Shown here piece by piece: positions 21,053 to 30,623 of a stretch of 64,000 bases of DNA; position 1 is the first letter of the stretch; each line of letters starts with the position of its first letter. Origin of the DNA: Calothrix sp. PCC 6303 (GTDB lineage Bacteria; Cyanobacteriota; Cyanobacteriia; Cyanobacteriales; Nostocaceae). Location: the NCBI RefSeq assembly GCF_000317435.1, contig NC_019751.1:3906001-3970000 (forward strand), in the 5' to 3' direction. Under the pieces are notes generated by a model. That model saw nothing but the letters and a program-made list of their open reading frames with translations. It searched no databases and was not told the origin of the DNA. A program made the translations under genes and the position numbers.

Positions 21053-21547
21053 CTACTTCACCTCTGTAATTTGCAGGGTGTAGGGAAGATATTTATTTTT
21101 ATTGTAGGAACCAATCCAAATCTGGTAAGTTCCAGGTAGCCATTCACCCACAATACCGGGGTTTTTGCCCTCAAAATCGTCATTACACCAGCTACCACCG
21201 GGACCTTTGATGACTAAAGTAGTATCTTCCGGACTTTGAATTTGTAGCTTTAAATATTCAAACTTATCCGTCAGTTCCAAAGTGTGATCCGGTTTGCGAT
21301 CAAAAAAACCTTGACAGGGACCTGTAAGTGTATCTCTTCTGCCAGCAATTCGCTTTCCAGATACAGAACCTCCACTCATTCCCCGCACTGTGAAGGGGTC
21401 GGGGTTGAATTTATGCCCAATTTTCATATCACCAAATATTTGTGGTGTTTCTTGTGCATTTACAGCTGTGCTGATTGTCGAGGCAACAATCAATGTGGTG
21501 AATAACAACGATATTTTTAAGGTTTTGTTAAAAAATATGCCCAGCAT
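21053..21547 (-). CDS. Secreted protein, possible PPC-like domain
   Basis: The product is exported: a lysine-containing N-terminus, a hydrophobic stretch (ISLLFTTLIVASTISTAV) and a signal peptidase site near AVNAQ-ET. The mature ~135 residues hold TLELTDKFEYLKLQIQSP, TTLVIKGPGGSWCNDDFEG and GTYQIWIGSY. This resembles cyanobacterial periplasmic beta-sandwich proteins of the pre-peptidase C-terminal type. Two cysteines (GPCQGFF and SWCNDD) could pair. I chose ATG at 21547; a start 14 codons upstream is open but would give a longer, less typical signal peptide. Function is unknown. Confidence 0.65.
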   Translation of the reverse strand: MLGIFFNKTLKISLLFTTLIVASTISTAVNAQETPQIFGDMKIGHKFNPDPFTVRGMSGGSVSGKRIAGRRDTLTGPCQGFFDRKPDHTLELTDKFEYLKLQIQSPEDTTLVIKGPGGSWCNDDFEGKNPGIVGEWLPGTYQIWIGSYNKNKYLPYTLQITEVK

Positions 21548-21743
21548 TTTAATTACATAATTACATTTAAGTGTTGTAAATGACACCAATATTATGCGTT
21601 AAGTTCCCCAATAAATACCAAATTATAGCTGTAGCGATTTTTATTAGGACATTTATCTGTTCCCTTTTAGACAAATATTTGTGTCCTAACCCAGATGTCC
21701 ACTGCTATAAACCTTATAGCTATTTTCATGCGAAAATAGAGTC

Positions 21744-21778
21744 CTGTAGGGGTAAAGCCCATTGCTAACCCCCTACAG
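21744..21778. repeat. Small palindromic repeat
   Basis: CTGTAGGGG and CCCCTACAG form a perfect 9-bp inverted repeat around a 17-nt loop. A related sequence (TAGCATTGCTAAACCCCTAC) occurs near 36014-36033. It looks like a dispersed intergenic repeat rather than a terminator, since no T tract follows on either strand. Confidence 0.55.
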
Positions 21779-21849
21779 TAAGTATGGTGCAAATAGGTAG
21801 AAACGGAATACTGAGTACGATAAACTTAGTTTCAGTTACCCTCAATTAC

Positions 21850-23304
21850 TTAAAAGTTCGCTTGTGCGGTAATCGCATTCTGTAAGCGTGGTTGATCTAA
21901 ACCCAATTGATTTAACAGTAACCATGATTGAATCAAATCAGGTCCATGGACTTCCCCTGAAATAGCAGAACGTAATGCTTTCATGACTACACCCTTCTTC
22001 AGGTTTTGAGCTTTCATCACCTGCTTAATTATATCCTGAGCGCTGGCTTCTGTAAGTTCTTGTCCCTGTGCGAGAATTTTTAGAACCTCCTCTAACACAG
22101 TCACTGAACCCGGTTGCTGTAACTGGGTTGTAGCTTCTGGTTGAAATTCAATCGTATCACCAAAAAAGGGCTTAGTCATTGCCACTGCGTCAGTCAAACG
22201 TGTTAAACTTGCACCGATGAGACCTGTTAGTTGTTCCAACCAAGCGCGTTCATGGCGTTTTCCATCCAGCTTATATCCAGCAGCTTCCCAAATAGGAATC
22301 AGCATATCTGTTAATTTGTTAACTGGCATTGCGTGAATATACTGACTATTGATCCAGTCCAGCTTTGCCCAATCAAATTTTGCTCCAGCTTTATTTACCC
22401 GTTCAAAACCAAATTGCTGTGCAGCACCTGCCAAACTAAAAATTTCTTGGGTAGAATCCACTGGAGACCAACCCAGTAATGTCATATAATTTACTAATGC
22501 TTCTGGCGTGAAGCCCATTTGTTGAAAGTCAGAAATCGACGTGACTCCATCTCGTTTGGATAACTTACGTCCTTCTTGGTTCAAAATTAGGGGAGTATGG
22601 GCAAATTCTGGAACTTTAGCACCAAATGCTTCATACAACAAAATTTGCTTTGCTGTGTTGGCAATGTGATCTTCCCCGCGAATTACTTGGGTGATATCCA
22701 TATCCATATCATCCACCACCACTGCAAAATTATACAGCGGTTGTCCCACTCCATCTTCAGCAGCGCGGGCAATTACCATGTCCCCACCCAAGTCCCTACC
22801 CTGCCAAACCATTTCACCCCTAACTAAATCATGCCAGCGAATTTCCCTTCCATCGTCGATTTGGAAACGAATAACAAAACTACGTCCTTCAGCTTGAAAA
22901 GCAGCTTCCTGTTGGGGGGTGAGGTTACGGTGACGGTTATCGTAGCGGGGTGCGTCTCCCTTAGCTTTTTGTAGTTCTCGGAGGGTATCTAATTCCTCAG
23001 CAGTGGTGTAGCAGCGATAAGCTAAACCTTTATCCAGCAACTTTTGTACTGCTTGCTTATAGATGTCCAAGCGTTGTGACTGGAAAAATGGTCCTTCATC
23101 CCAAGTTAGACCTAACCAGCGTAAACCATCTAAAATATTGTCGGTGAATTCAGCACGCGATCGCTCTTCATCTGTATCCTCGATTCTCAGGATAAATGTA
23201 CCACCATGATGACGAGCAAATAACCAGTTAAATACAGCTGTTCGCGCTGTACCAATATGTAGACTTCCGGTGGGACTCGGTGCAATACGAACTCTAACAG
23301 TCAC
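21850..23304 (-). CDS. gltX: Glutamyl-tRNA synthetase
   Basis: This class I aminoacyl-tRNA synthetase charges tRNA-Glu, and in organisms using the transamidation route also tRNA-Gln. Glu-tRNA also feeds tetrapyrrole synthesis. The HIGH-type motif is [14 protein letters not shown] at residues 10-23, the KMSKS-type motif is GRKLSKRDG at about 246-254, and an all-helical anticodon-binding domain follows. The length of 484 residues is typical. A tRNA-Asp gene lies 133 bases upstream on the same strand. Confidence 0.96.
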   Translation of the reverse strand: MTVRVRIAPSPTGSLHIGTARTAVFNWLFARHHGGTFILRIEDTDEERSRAEFTDNILDGLRWLGLTWDEGPFFQSQRLDIYKQAVQKLLDKGLAYRCYTTAEELDTLRELQKAKGDAPRYDNRHRNLTPQQEAAFQAEGRSFVIRFQIDDGREIRWHDLVRGEMVWQGRDLGGDMVIARAAEDGVGQPLYNFAVVVDDMDMDITQVIRGEDHIANTAKQILLYEAFGAKVPEFAHTPLILNQEGRKLSKRDGVTSISDFQQMGFTPEALVNYMTLLGWSPVDSTQEIFSLAGAAQQFGFERVNKAGAKFDWAKLDWINSQYIHAMPVNKLTDMLIPIWEAAGYKLDGKRHERAWLEQLTGLIGASLTRLTDAVAMTKPFFGDTIEFQPEATTQLQQPGSVTVLEEVLKILAQGQELTEASAQDIIKQVMKAQNLKKGVVMKALRSAISGEVHGPDLIQSWLLLNQLGLDQPRLQNAITAQANF

Positions 23305-23437
23305 AGCAAATCCTTTTTTTTGTAAAGCTTTATTAATTTAACTTAAATCAAGTACCATGCATCAATTAGTGAGCAATTGGAATAATCTCAATCAATTGCT
23401 CTAAGCACGACCATTAACGTAAACAATAGGTATTTAA

Positions 23438-23511
23438 CGGGACTGACGGGGCTCGAACCCGCAACTTCCGCCGTGACAGGGCGGTGCTCTAACCAATTGA
23501 ACTACAGTCCC
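23438..23511 (-). tRNA. tRNA-Asp (anticodon GTC)
   Basis: On the minus strand the acceptor arm GGGACTG/CAGTCCC is perfect, followed by discriminator G as expected for tRNA-Asp. The anticodon stem CCGCC/GGCGG holds loop CTGTCAC, giving GTC. The T arm GCGGG-TTCGAGC-CCCGT and D loop are canonical. CCA is not encoded. Confidence 0.97.
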
Positions 23512-23576
23512 TCAATCGGCAACTTAACTATTATGCCAATGCTGGATAAATTTGTCAACTATATCGGACAATTTTT

Positions 23577-25124
23577 TTATGACTGACTGCTTGCATATAA
23601 GATTTTGTCAACAAATTGACTCATAACACGGCTTTGAATTTCTTTGTAGTGTTGTTTTAGCAGGTTTTTGCTCAACTGAAAATTTCCTGCTGGTGCGGAT
23701 GGAAGAGTTTGGGACTGTTGTAACCAGGTTTTGAGCATTTGTCGTTGTTGTAGGCTGATGGTGGCAGCTAAAACAGTCAAACAATCATGGGGTGGTTCCT
23801 GGGTATAGCATATCAACGGATAGCGATCGCACTCAGCCAAAGATCCTACTAGTTTTAAATGTTGGCTATTCTGCATATCCAAATAACATGGTAGCCATTT
23901 TTTCCCATATTCACGACTATAAAGTAGAGTCACCCACAACAACGTTGGATAGGGTGCAGCAATAAAAGCAAACTCGTTATAGTGAGTCGATGTAACATAT
24001 TTTTCAATTTCCGACTTAGACATCATCAGTGATAAAGCTGTGATCTTTCCATTTTCCGTATTCAGATGGAGGGGAAATACAATTTGTCGGATTGGTTTAT
24101 CTTTACTCCAAGGAAGTTGCCAACAAGCTTTTTCAATTGTTTTACTTAAACCAGTATTGGCTAATGAATATTTATTAATTATATTCGGAGACGATTTAGC
24201 AGCTTGGGTATATAAAGATGGTAACTTCATCGCTGAGTTTTTCAAATCTTGAATAACTGCAATTAATTCACCTATCCTCTGGGGACGATCTTGAGGATTT
24301 TTTGCCAAACATGCCATAATTAATTGATTCAATTCTTGGGGAATCTGAAGATTAGGACTAACAGATGTAATAGTACGGGGTGACTGAAAGTGATGTGCTG
24401 TATACCACGCTCCCAAATAATCAGTATCTGGTTTCCATGGTTTATGATCTGTAAGCATTTCAAACATTAATACACCCAAACTATATATATCAGAACGACA
24501 ATCTAGTTCTTGATTTTCTAGTTGTTCAGGAGAGCAATAGGGCAAAGTTCCACAAACATCTTGATGAGTTTTAATCAATGTTGGATTATGGGAAAACTTG
24601 GCAATCCCAAAATCTAATATTTTCACTAATTGACCTAAAATTAAGTCAGAAACAACTAATATATTTGCTGGTTTGATATCACGATGAACTAACGGAGATA
24701 TCTTGCCATCTATATTTATCCCTTCATGGGCACATTGTAATCCTAAACAAATCTGAAACGTAATATTGAGAAATGTAGGTAAAGACAAAGGTAGCAAATC
24801 GCTTAATGTTTTACCCTCTAAATATTCCATTATATAATAAAGCTTTCCGGCATTACTGATTCCATAGTCAGTCACCTTGACAATGTGAATACTACGTTGA
24901 CTCAGAATTGCACATGTTCGTGCTTCATGGGCAAAATCAGCCTGCATTTTTGAGTCTGAAATCATACCAGACAAAAATTTGATTGCAACTGGTGTTCCTC
25001 CCAGCAAAATATCATGAGCCAGAAATATTTCTCCCATTCCTCCAGTTGCAATTAGTTGTTTCAACTGATAGCGATTAGAAATCAGTTCCCCTTCTTGGGA
25101 GGAAATATCAGTTAACTCTTCCAC
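23577..25124 (-). CDS. Ser/Thr protein kinase with conserved C-terminal domain
   Basis: This is a bacterial Hanks-type kinase of 515 residues. The kinase domain spans about 18-290: glycine loop ATGGMGEIF, ATP-binding K49, catalytic D149 in HRDIKPAN, metal-binding D171 in DFGIAKF, and activation segment GTLPYCSPEQL. There is no transmembrane segment. Residues ~325-510 form a separate region (PLHLNTENGKITALSL, then PYPTLLWVTLLYSREYGKKW) that matches the C-terminal half of the kinase encoded just upstream, and I cannot assign it. It is second in a two-gene minus-strand unit with a 104-base gap. Its target is unknown. Confidence 0.88.
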   Translation of the reverse strand: MEELTDISSQEGELISNRYQLKQLIATGGMGEIFLAHDILLGGTPVAIKFLSGMISDSKMQADFAHEARTCAILSQRSIHIVKVTDYGISNAGKLYYIMEYLEGKTLSDLLPLSLPTFLNITFQICLGLQCAHEGINIDGKISPLVHRDIKPANILVVSDLILGQLVKILDFGIAKFSHNPTLIKTHQDVCGTLPYCSPEQLENQELDCRSDIYSLGVLMFEMLTDHKPWKPDTDYLGAWYTAHHFQSPRTITSVSPNLQIPQELNQLIMACLAKNPQDRPQRIGELIAVIQDLKNSAMKLPSLYTQAAKSSPNIINKYSLANTGLSKTIEKACWQLPWSKDKPIRQIVFPLHLNTENGKITALSLMMSKSEIEKYVTSTHYNEFAFIAAPYPTLLWVTLLYSREYGKKWLPCYLDMQNSQHLKLVGSLAECDRYPLICYTQEPPHDCLTVLAATISLQQRQMLKTWLQQSQTLPSAPAGNFQLSKNLLKQHYKEIQSRVMSQFVDKILYASSQS

Positions 25125-25228
25125 CTTGAATACCTCAAATTTTATCTAAATAAAGATGTAGCGATATAAATAAAAATATTTTTGAAGATTTTACATGATT
25201 AAAAATTGGTAATATCTAGCTTATACAT

Positions 25229-26860
25229 CTAGAATACGGGACGGGATAAAGCATTGAACGTCCTAGAGAGGATTTTTTTAAACCACTGCTTCATACCAGT
25301 TTTCAAGGCTTTGTTGTTTTCAGCGATCGCACCAATAATTTCTGGCTTAATTTTCTCATAGTGTGACTTCAGAATGGCTTTACTATCATCAATAGCAATC
25401 AATGATTTTGTTTTTTCGCTTTGTTCTAACCAATCCATCAGTGCTTGACGCTGATATGCACTCAACATAATAGTCATCACATCTTGACATTTTGTTGGAT
25501 CTTCCAAAGCAAAAAATAATAAATGATAATAACCATTACTAGCTAGAGATTGAGCAACTTTTTGACTTTTACTATCTTGAAGATCTAAAAAATAAGATAA
25601 CCAGCGTGTTAAACCAAAATCACCATCACATAATGCCGTCACCCACAAAATAACTGGATAAAGGCTCGGCTGATAAATAAATTCTGTACAATTAATTTGT
25701 TTGCTTAATTTTGAAATTTCAGCTTTGGGTAGCATTGCCCATAGAGTTGGGATACTACCTTGATTAGTTTGTAATAGATGAGGAAAGCAAATTGGTGATA
25801 CTGGTTTATTACGGGGCCAGGTTTTTTGCAAACAAATTTTTTCTGTAACTTCAGTTACAGGAACTAATTGTAATGCTGATGATTTAGAAGTGAAATTATT
25901 ATTAGCTACATGTGTAACCTCACCATTAAGATACTTTTGAATATCTTCTAATTTATCTAAAATTACTCGTAAATTGTGAGGACGATTTTTGACATCTTTT
26001 GCCAAACAACTCAAAACTAATCTTTGTAAACTATCTGGAATCTCAAGCTGAGGAACAATTTCTGAAAAATCGGGTGGTGTCTGAAAACGGTGTGCTTGAT
26101 ACCAATTACCAAACGAGTTGCTGGTTAACTCAAAAGGGTGAATACCTGTTAACATCTCGTACATAATTACACCCAAACTATAGATATCAGAACGCACATC
26201 TACTAGTTTTCTCCCTTCCATATGTTCTGGAGAACAATAAGGTAAGCTACCAATAAAAGCTTCCGTTAATGTCATTCCCGCTCGTTCAGTTAAAAATTTA
26301 GCAATTCCAAAATCAAGTATTTTGACAACTTTACCCACTTTGCTATCTTCAGCGATAAATATATTTTCTGGCTTAATATCGCGGTGCAAAACTGGATATA
26401 TTTCTCCTTTTAAATTAATACCTTGATGAGCGCATTGTAAACCCAAACAAATTTGAGTAATAATTTTGATAAACTCAGAAAGATCTAAAGGCGATGATTT
26501 AATCAACTTCTTCAAATTTGTCCCTTGAAGATATTCCATCACATAAAATGGGATTTTATCATCAGTGAGACCATAGCTTAGAACTTTAATAATATGCTTA
26601 CTTTTACGTCCTAATTGAGCACCAATAAAAATCTCTCTAGCAAAACGCTGTGACATTTGCTGATTTGCCAAACTTAATGACAAAATCTTCAAAGCAACAG
26701 GCAGCCCTCCTTTAGCAGTATCCTCTGCTAAGTAAACCCTACCCATGCCTCCACGACCAATTAATTCTCTAATTAAATAGCGATTGTTTAGAAATTTTCC
26801 TATGTAGTCATCTAAATCTATTTTAGCCATCACTAAATTATTAACTGGAGCTTGTAACAT
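25229..26860 (-). CDS. Ser/Thr protein kinase, paralogue of its neighbour
   Basis: This Hanks-type kinase has 543 residues. The catalytic elements are intact: glycine loop GRGGMGRVY, K58, D161 in HRDIKPEN, D183 in DFGIAKF and GSLPYCSPEHM. It has no membrane anchor. The C-terminal ~190 residues align with the downstream kinase (ICFPHLLQTNQGSIPTLWA, then PSLYPVILWVTALCDGDFG), so the pair arose by tandem duplication of a kinase plus this domain. ATG at 26860 fits; Met11 (MAKIDLDDYIG) is an alternative start. Function and substrate are unknown. Confidence 0.88.
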   Translation of the reverse strand: MLQAPVNNLVMAKIDLDDYIGKFLNNRYLIRELIGRGGMGRVYLAEDTAKGGLPVALKILSLSLANQQMSQRFAREIFIGAQLGRKSKHIIKVLSYGLTDDKIPFYVMEYLQGTNLKKLIKSSPLDLSEFIKIITQICLGLQCAHQGINLKGEIYPVLHRDIKPENIFIAEDSKVGKVVKILDFGIAKFLTERAGMTLTEAFIGSLPYCSPEHMEGRKLVDVRSDIYSLGVIMYEMLTGIHPFELTSNSFGNWYQAHRFQTPPDFSEIVPQLEIPDSLQRLVLSCLAKDVKNRPHNLRVILDKLEDIQKYLNGEVTHVANNNFTSKSSALQLVPVTEVTEKICLQKTWPRNKPVSPICFPHLLQTNQGSIPTLWAMLPKAEISKLSKQINCTEFIYQPSLYPVILWVTALCDGDFGLTRWLSYFLDLQDSKSQKVAQSLASNGYYHLLFFALEDPTKCQDVMTIMLSAYQRQALMDWLEQSEKTKSLIAIDDSKAILKSHYEKIKPEIIGAIAENNKALKTGMKQWFKKILSRTFNALSRPVF

Positions 26861-27406
26861 AAAAAGATATATATTATTATGCGGAGAAAATCAGATTATT
26901 ATTTAGTCAGTGATATGTACTATTTTATTTTATCTAGCAAAAACCCATTTATTTTTATAGAGTCAATTAGGTTAAATGAAATTAAGTTTAAATAAACATC
27001 AAGCATTTATAAATAGTGGTTAGTAGACCTATGTAAAACCTACTAAACATGGTTTAACATATTTATTTACTAATCTATATGAGAAATTACACGGAAACAG
27101 GAAAAACGATTAACTATAGCCACAAATAAAATCAGTGTATTCACTGAAATTGTTTCTAGACTGTTCCCACAAATATTTTGAATAAATGAATGATTCAGAA
27201 GAGGCAAAATCCGTCATTGCCTGGTTTAAGCAATCGGAAAAAAGAATGGGACGCATCGTACAGGTGTACCTTGCTTCTACGGTTATGAGTACGGTTGTTC
27301 ACCCTCATTGATAAGCGCGTAAGTAACCCTAAGTAGGTGGCTATTGAAAATTGTCGTTGTGACAAGGCACTAGGTGTTGCCCTGAGCTTGTCGAAGGGCA
27401 GTTGTG
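26861..27406. other. Spacer upstream of the kinase pair
   Basis: This AT-rich spacer probably contains the kinase promoter. A minus-strand open frame at 27195-27416 overlaps repeat sequence and is not called. GCCCTGAGCTTGTCGAAGGGC near 27379 is a short palindromic repeat. Confidence 0.5.
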
Positions 27407-27615
27407 GTAAGCGCAAACATTTGGGCTGTGCCTAAGCTGTTGACTGTGATGGAATTTCGACAGTTTTCTTTCATAAAATTTTTGTGTCATTGACTGGTTC
27501 CTATGTTCTGCCTGGGAACCCTGACTTTGAGGCTTCGCCTCTTATCTGGAGTGGAGGCAGAGCCAAAGGACATGCATTCCTTGCCGGAGACAAGGAACGA
27601 GTTACACAAGGATTT
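27407..27615 (+). repeat. Dispersed repeat, copy A (second copy near 60.0 kb)
   Basis: About 205 bp align along their whole length, with scattered differences, to 60037-60240 in the same orientation. Shared blocks include CGCAAACATTTGGG, GCTGTTGACT, TTTTTGTGTCAT, TGGGAACCCTGA and a hairpin TTCCTTGCC...GACAAGGAAC. Short open frames across it are repeat-derived and not called. Confidence 0.7.
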
Positions 27616-27733
27616 TTGGATAACTTTACTTTCCGTTACATACTACTCCCAGAGAAGCCGCTGCACCGTTATACTTAGCTGCAAACAAATTTTACAGACA
27701 TAGGAGATTTTATCTTAGTGAGGTACACCTACA

Positions 27734-27800
27734 GCGGGCAAGACTTCGGCGTGAGCGCTCAGTCCTTAGACAGGCTCAGGAACCATCGAACGCTGCCCGT
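27734..27800 (+). repeat. REP-like repeat, inverted copy at 32.15 kb
   Basis: The sequence from GCAAGACTTCGGCGTGAGCG through GACAGGCTCAGGAA to CATCGAACGCTGCCC recurs in reverse orientation at 32151-32240. The two copies differ mainly by an extra ~20 bp in the middle of the second. Confidence 0.7.
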
Positions 27801-27849
27801 ACCACCACAGCTTCATTCTTCATCTCCGTACCTGATTTACGTGTAATCT

Positions 27850-29212
27850 ACCGGAAACGCGCACAGTGCCCCTAGTTTCTAACTATAGGGGTGTGGTGCG
27901 TTTGCGAATTTATTCGCAGTCCTAAAAATCATTTTAGCGAATAGTAGGTTTAGTGTAGAATACAGTCAGGAGGTGATGAAAGTGTTCAACCTGACTTACG
28001 AATTTAAGCTCAAGCCAACTCAGAACCAAATAACAATGTTTGAGGAATGGCTGGAAACCCATAGGCGGGTTTACAATCATGCGTTAGCAGAGCGAAAAGA
28101 CTGGTATAAGTCTCGTAGTTGTCGGGTAAATGCTTGTAGCACCCATAGTTGTTACATTATTCCTGCCGATGTTCCCCGCCCAACTTTTGCGAGTCAATGC
28201 AAGTCTTTAACTGCTGCTCGAAAAGAGTCAGAGCATTTGCGACGGGTAAATGCTCAGTCATTGCAGCAGACGCTAAGGCGACTTGAGAAGGCTTTTGTAA
28301 GTATGTGGGAACAAAATCATGGGTTCCCAAGATTTAAAAAGTCGGGGCGAATGCGCTCTTTCTCCTTTCCTCAATTGGGTGTAAATCCATTAAGTAATGG
28401 GTATGTAAAATTACCCGTTATCGGAGCAGTAAAAGTGCGCCAATCTCGCTCTATCCCTGACGGTGGAGTCATTAAGCAAGCGTGTGTGGTTAAGCGGGTT
28501 TCTGGGTGGTACGCAATGTTAACCGTCCAATGGGATGTCAACGTACCTCAACCATTACCTCACGGGGAAGCGGTAGGAATTGATGTTGGTTTAACAAGTT
28601 TTGTCGCCACTTCTAGTGGGCTTTTGGTCAAACGTCCGAGGTTTTTTGTAGATGCCGAACGCAAGCTTAAATTGCTGCAACAGCGTGTCTCCAGAAAACG
28701 CTTAGGCTCGAACAATTGGAAAAAAGCACAGAAGAAAGTGGCAAAATTGCATGAGTACATTGCTAACTGTCGTAAGGATTGGCATCGAAAGCTGTCTCAC
28801 AAAATCTGTGACGACGCAGGGATGGTGTTTGTTGAAGATTTGAATCTAATTGGCTTGTCTCGTGGAATATTGGGTAAACATTGCCTTGATGCGGGATTTG
28901 GTCAATTTTTCAACATCCTTGAACAAACTTGTTTTAAACGTGATGTCTATTTCCAAAAAGTAGACCCACGAAAAACAAGTCAAATCTGCCCTAACTGTGG
29001 AATTGAGACAGGGAAGAAAGAGCTTTCTGAGCGTACTCATGTTTGTTCAAATTGCGGCTATACAACCGATAGAGATGTTGCAGCCGCTCAAGTAGTCGCA
29101 ATACGCGGACTTGCAGCCGTAGGTCATACGGTCAAGATGCTTGCTGAGGGTAAATTCGTTGGAATCCCTGTGAAGTAAGAATCCCCTCGCCTTTAGGCAT
29201 GGGGAGTGTCAA
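27850..29212 (+). mobile_element. IS200/IS605-superfamily element with tnpB only (IS1341-type)
   Basis: The element carries tnpB but no tnpA. The right end is marked by a hairpin at 29183-29204 (CCCC, inner GCC-TTTA-GGC, GGGG) followed by AGTGTCAA, the usual right-end layout of this superfamily. The left boundary is uncertain: hairpins CCCCTA/TATAGGGG near 27868-27890 and GCGAATTTATTCGC near 27905 precede the gene. The right end falls within about 6 bases of the stop codon of the phytase-like gene. An overlapping guide-type omega RNA at the right end is expected from the family but not visible as such. Confidence 0.7.
27982..29178 (+). CDS. tnpB: TnpB, RNA-guided nuclease of IS605-type elements
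   Basis: TnpB proteins are compact RuvC-fold nucleases, ancestors of Cas12. The RuvC residues are present (numbered from the first possible start at 27973): D204 in GIDVGLTSF, E288 in FVEDLNL, and D366/D368 in TTDRDVAA. The zinc knuckle is C339/C342 and C358/C361. An N-terminal helix-turn-helix region precedes them. A 10-base Shine-Dalgarno match (AGGAGGTGAT at 27968-27977) favours the GTG at 27982, giving a 398-residue product that begins at FNLTYEFKLKPT. The gene is intact, so the element may still be active in targeted cleavage. Confidence 0.93.
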   Translation: MFNLTYEFKLKPTQNQITMFEEWLETHRRVYNHALAERKDWYKSRSCRVNACSTHSCYIIPADVPRPTFASQCKSLTAARKESEHLRRVNAQSLQQTLRRLEKAFVSMWEQNHGFPRFKKSGRMRSFSFPQLGVNPLSNGYVKLPVIGAVKVRQSRSIPDGGVIKQACVVKRVSGWYAMLTVQWDVNVPQPLPHGEAVGIDVGLTSFVATSSGLLVKRPRFFVDAERKLKLLQQRVSRKRLGSNNWKKAQKKVAKLHEYIANCRKDWHRKLSHKICDDAGMVFVEDLNLIGLSRGILGKHCLDAGFGQFFNILEQTCFKRDVYFQKVDPRKTSQICPNCGIETGKKELSERTHVCSNCGYTTDRDVAAAQVVAIRGLAAVGHTVKMLAEGKFVGIPVK

Positions 29213-29217
29213 TGTAT

Positions 29218-30435
29218 TTACTTATTAGAATTGGGAACAAGTTGGCGAAAGAATCTCAAAATGGGTGAAGAAGATTCTGTCTTTAAGCGCAAAGCCAGTA
29301 TTTGAGTGCGCTGAAGCTTGTTAAAATTATTATCGCTAATCAAGATCAACGAAGGTTGTCCATCTGCTAATTGAGAACCTAATGTTAAACCTTCGATATT
29401 ATCCAGCAAAACATTCTCTTTTCCCAAGTCTAAAAGTAGTTGCTTGCGAACTGGTTGAATATTTGCAATGTCGGTTGCCAAAAGACTATCAATATTACGA
29501 ATATCGGTTGCACCTTCTAAGGAAACTTTAAATAATTTGACTGAAAAGCCAAAGCCTGTAAAAGCCCGTTCTAAACTTAGCAAATTACCCTGATTATCTA
29601 ATGCAACTAAATCAGGTAAACCATTAGCATATTTATTAATAATTTTAATTGTTGCTGGTGCAGCTTCTGTTGGATATAAAAATTCTTTTTCTGCTTGATT
29701 AGTAGCAAGATTATATTGCAAAATTCGGCAGGGACTACTAGTATTAGGTTTTGCTTCCGAGCCATCTTGAACTAATGCATTCTCTGTGGCTGTGTAGAGA
29801 AACTGATGATCAGGTGTAACAGTCAGACTTTCAAATCCCAAGTTGTTGCGGATACCACGTTTACTAGATGTTGGTAAGAATTTTTCGGGTACGGGTAATG
29901 TTTTCACTTCTTTACCAGAAGCTAAAGTAAATTCTTTGATAAATGGGTTAATTGACTTACCCACATCACCCTCAGATGACACATATATGTCACCTTTTTG
30001 GGTTAAAGCGATACCTTCTGTATCAGTGGTTGTGGATGCAAAATTTTTACCCTGAGCATCCAAAAGTAAAGTAACACCAACGGGAACAACTCCCCCTTGT
30101 TGCAACTTACCTTTGCTTAAATCGATTTTCAATGTATAAAATCTAGCTGGAGCTTTATCTCCACGATCGTCAGATATGGCATAATATACTTGATTGCTGG
30201 CATCGTAGGTAATGCCCGATAAACCTCCAACTTGGGTATTCTGAAATAAAGTCCCAGTTTTTAATACTGCTTCTCCAATGAAATCTGCACCAACAATTTC
30301 TACAGATGGTGAAGTGAAGTTCGCAAAAAATAAACCAATTAAGATAATTGGTAGGCAAAAGTAAATTATTTTTTTCCAGATATTATTTTTTTTAATTAGT
30401 TGCATATTTAAGCTTTGGGATCCTGTTATAGCCAC
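29218..30435 (-). CDS. Secreted esterase-like / phytase-like beta-propeller protein
   Basis: The protein has 405 residues. One hydrophobic segment near residues 22-42 (IIYFCLPIILIGLFF) is a signal anchor or uncleaved signal peptide. The rest matches the 'esterase-like activity of phytase' family: GGLSGITYD...YYAISDDRGD, then DTEGIALTQKGDIYVSSEGD, then NLGFESLTVTPD and LLDNIEGLTLG. These repeats should form a beta-propeller outside the cytoplasmic membrane. Substrate is unproven in this family. A start at Met11 (MQLIKKNNIW) is also plausible. The TnpB element ends right at its 3' boundary. Confidence 0.78.
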   Translation of the reverse strand: MAITGSQSLNMQLIKKNNIWKKIIYFCLPIILIGLFFANFTSPSVEIVGADFIGEAVLKTGTLFQNTQVGGLSGITYDASNQVYYAISDDRGDKAPARFYTLKIDLSKGKLQQGGVVPVGVTLLLDAQGKNFASTTTDTEGIALTQKGDIYVSSEGDVGKSINPFIKEFTLASGKEVKTLPVPEKFLPTSSKRGIRNNLGFESLTVTPDHQFLYTATENALVQDGSEAKPNTSSPCRILQYNLATNQAEKEFLYPTEAAPATIKIINKYANGLPDLVALDNQGNLLSLERAFTGFGFSVKLFKVSLEGATDIRNIDSLLATDIANIQPVRKQLLLDLGKENVLLDNIEGLTLGSQLADGQPSLILISDNNFNKLQRTQILALRLKTESSSPILRFFRQLVPNSNK

Positions 30436-30482
30436 AAATACGATACCACGGTGAACGTAATATTCAAGGTAAAGTAGCTGAT

Positions 30483-30501
30483 GCGTAGTTTACCACCGTA
30501 G
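30483..30501 (+). repeat. 19-bp dispersed repeat GCGTAGTTTACCACCGTAG
   Basis: The identical 19-mer occurs at 42185-42203 in this orientation and at 35952-35970 inverted. It lies in the spacer between two divergent genes. Confidence 0.75.
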
Positions 30502-30623
30502 GTATCGCACTCTCTCTAGAAGTCTTACACTAACTTAAAGATACTGTATATCTGGCGAAATTAAATGGGACGGTTGTATAGTCATTAATCAATATATTCC
30601 ATACCAACTGTCAAATTTACCTG

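Noticed and set aside
27484-27703. Open frames of 64 and 66 codons
   Set aside because: They coincide with the dispersed repeat also present at 60 kb, where the frame is not conserved.
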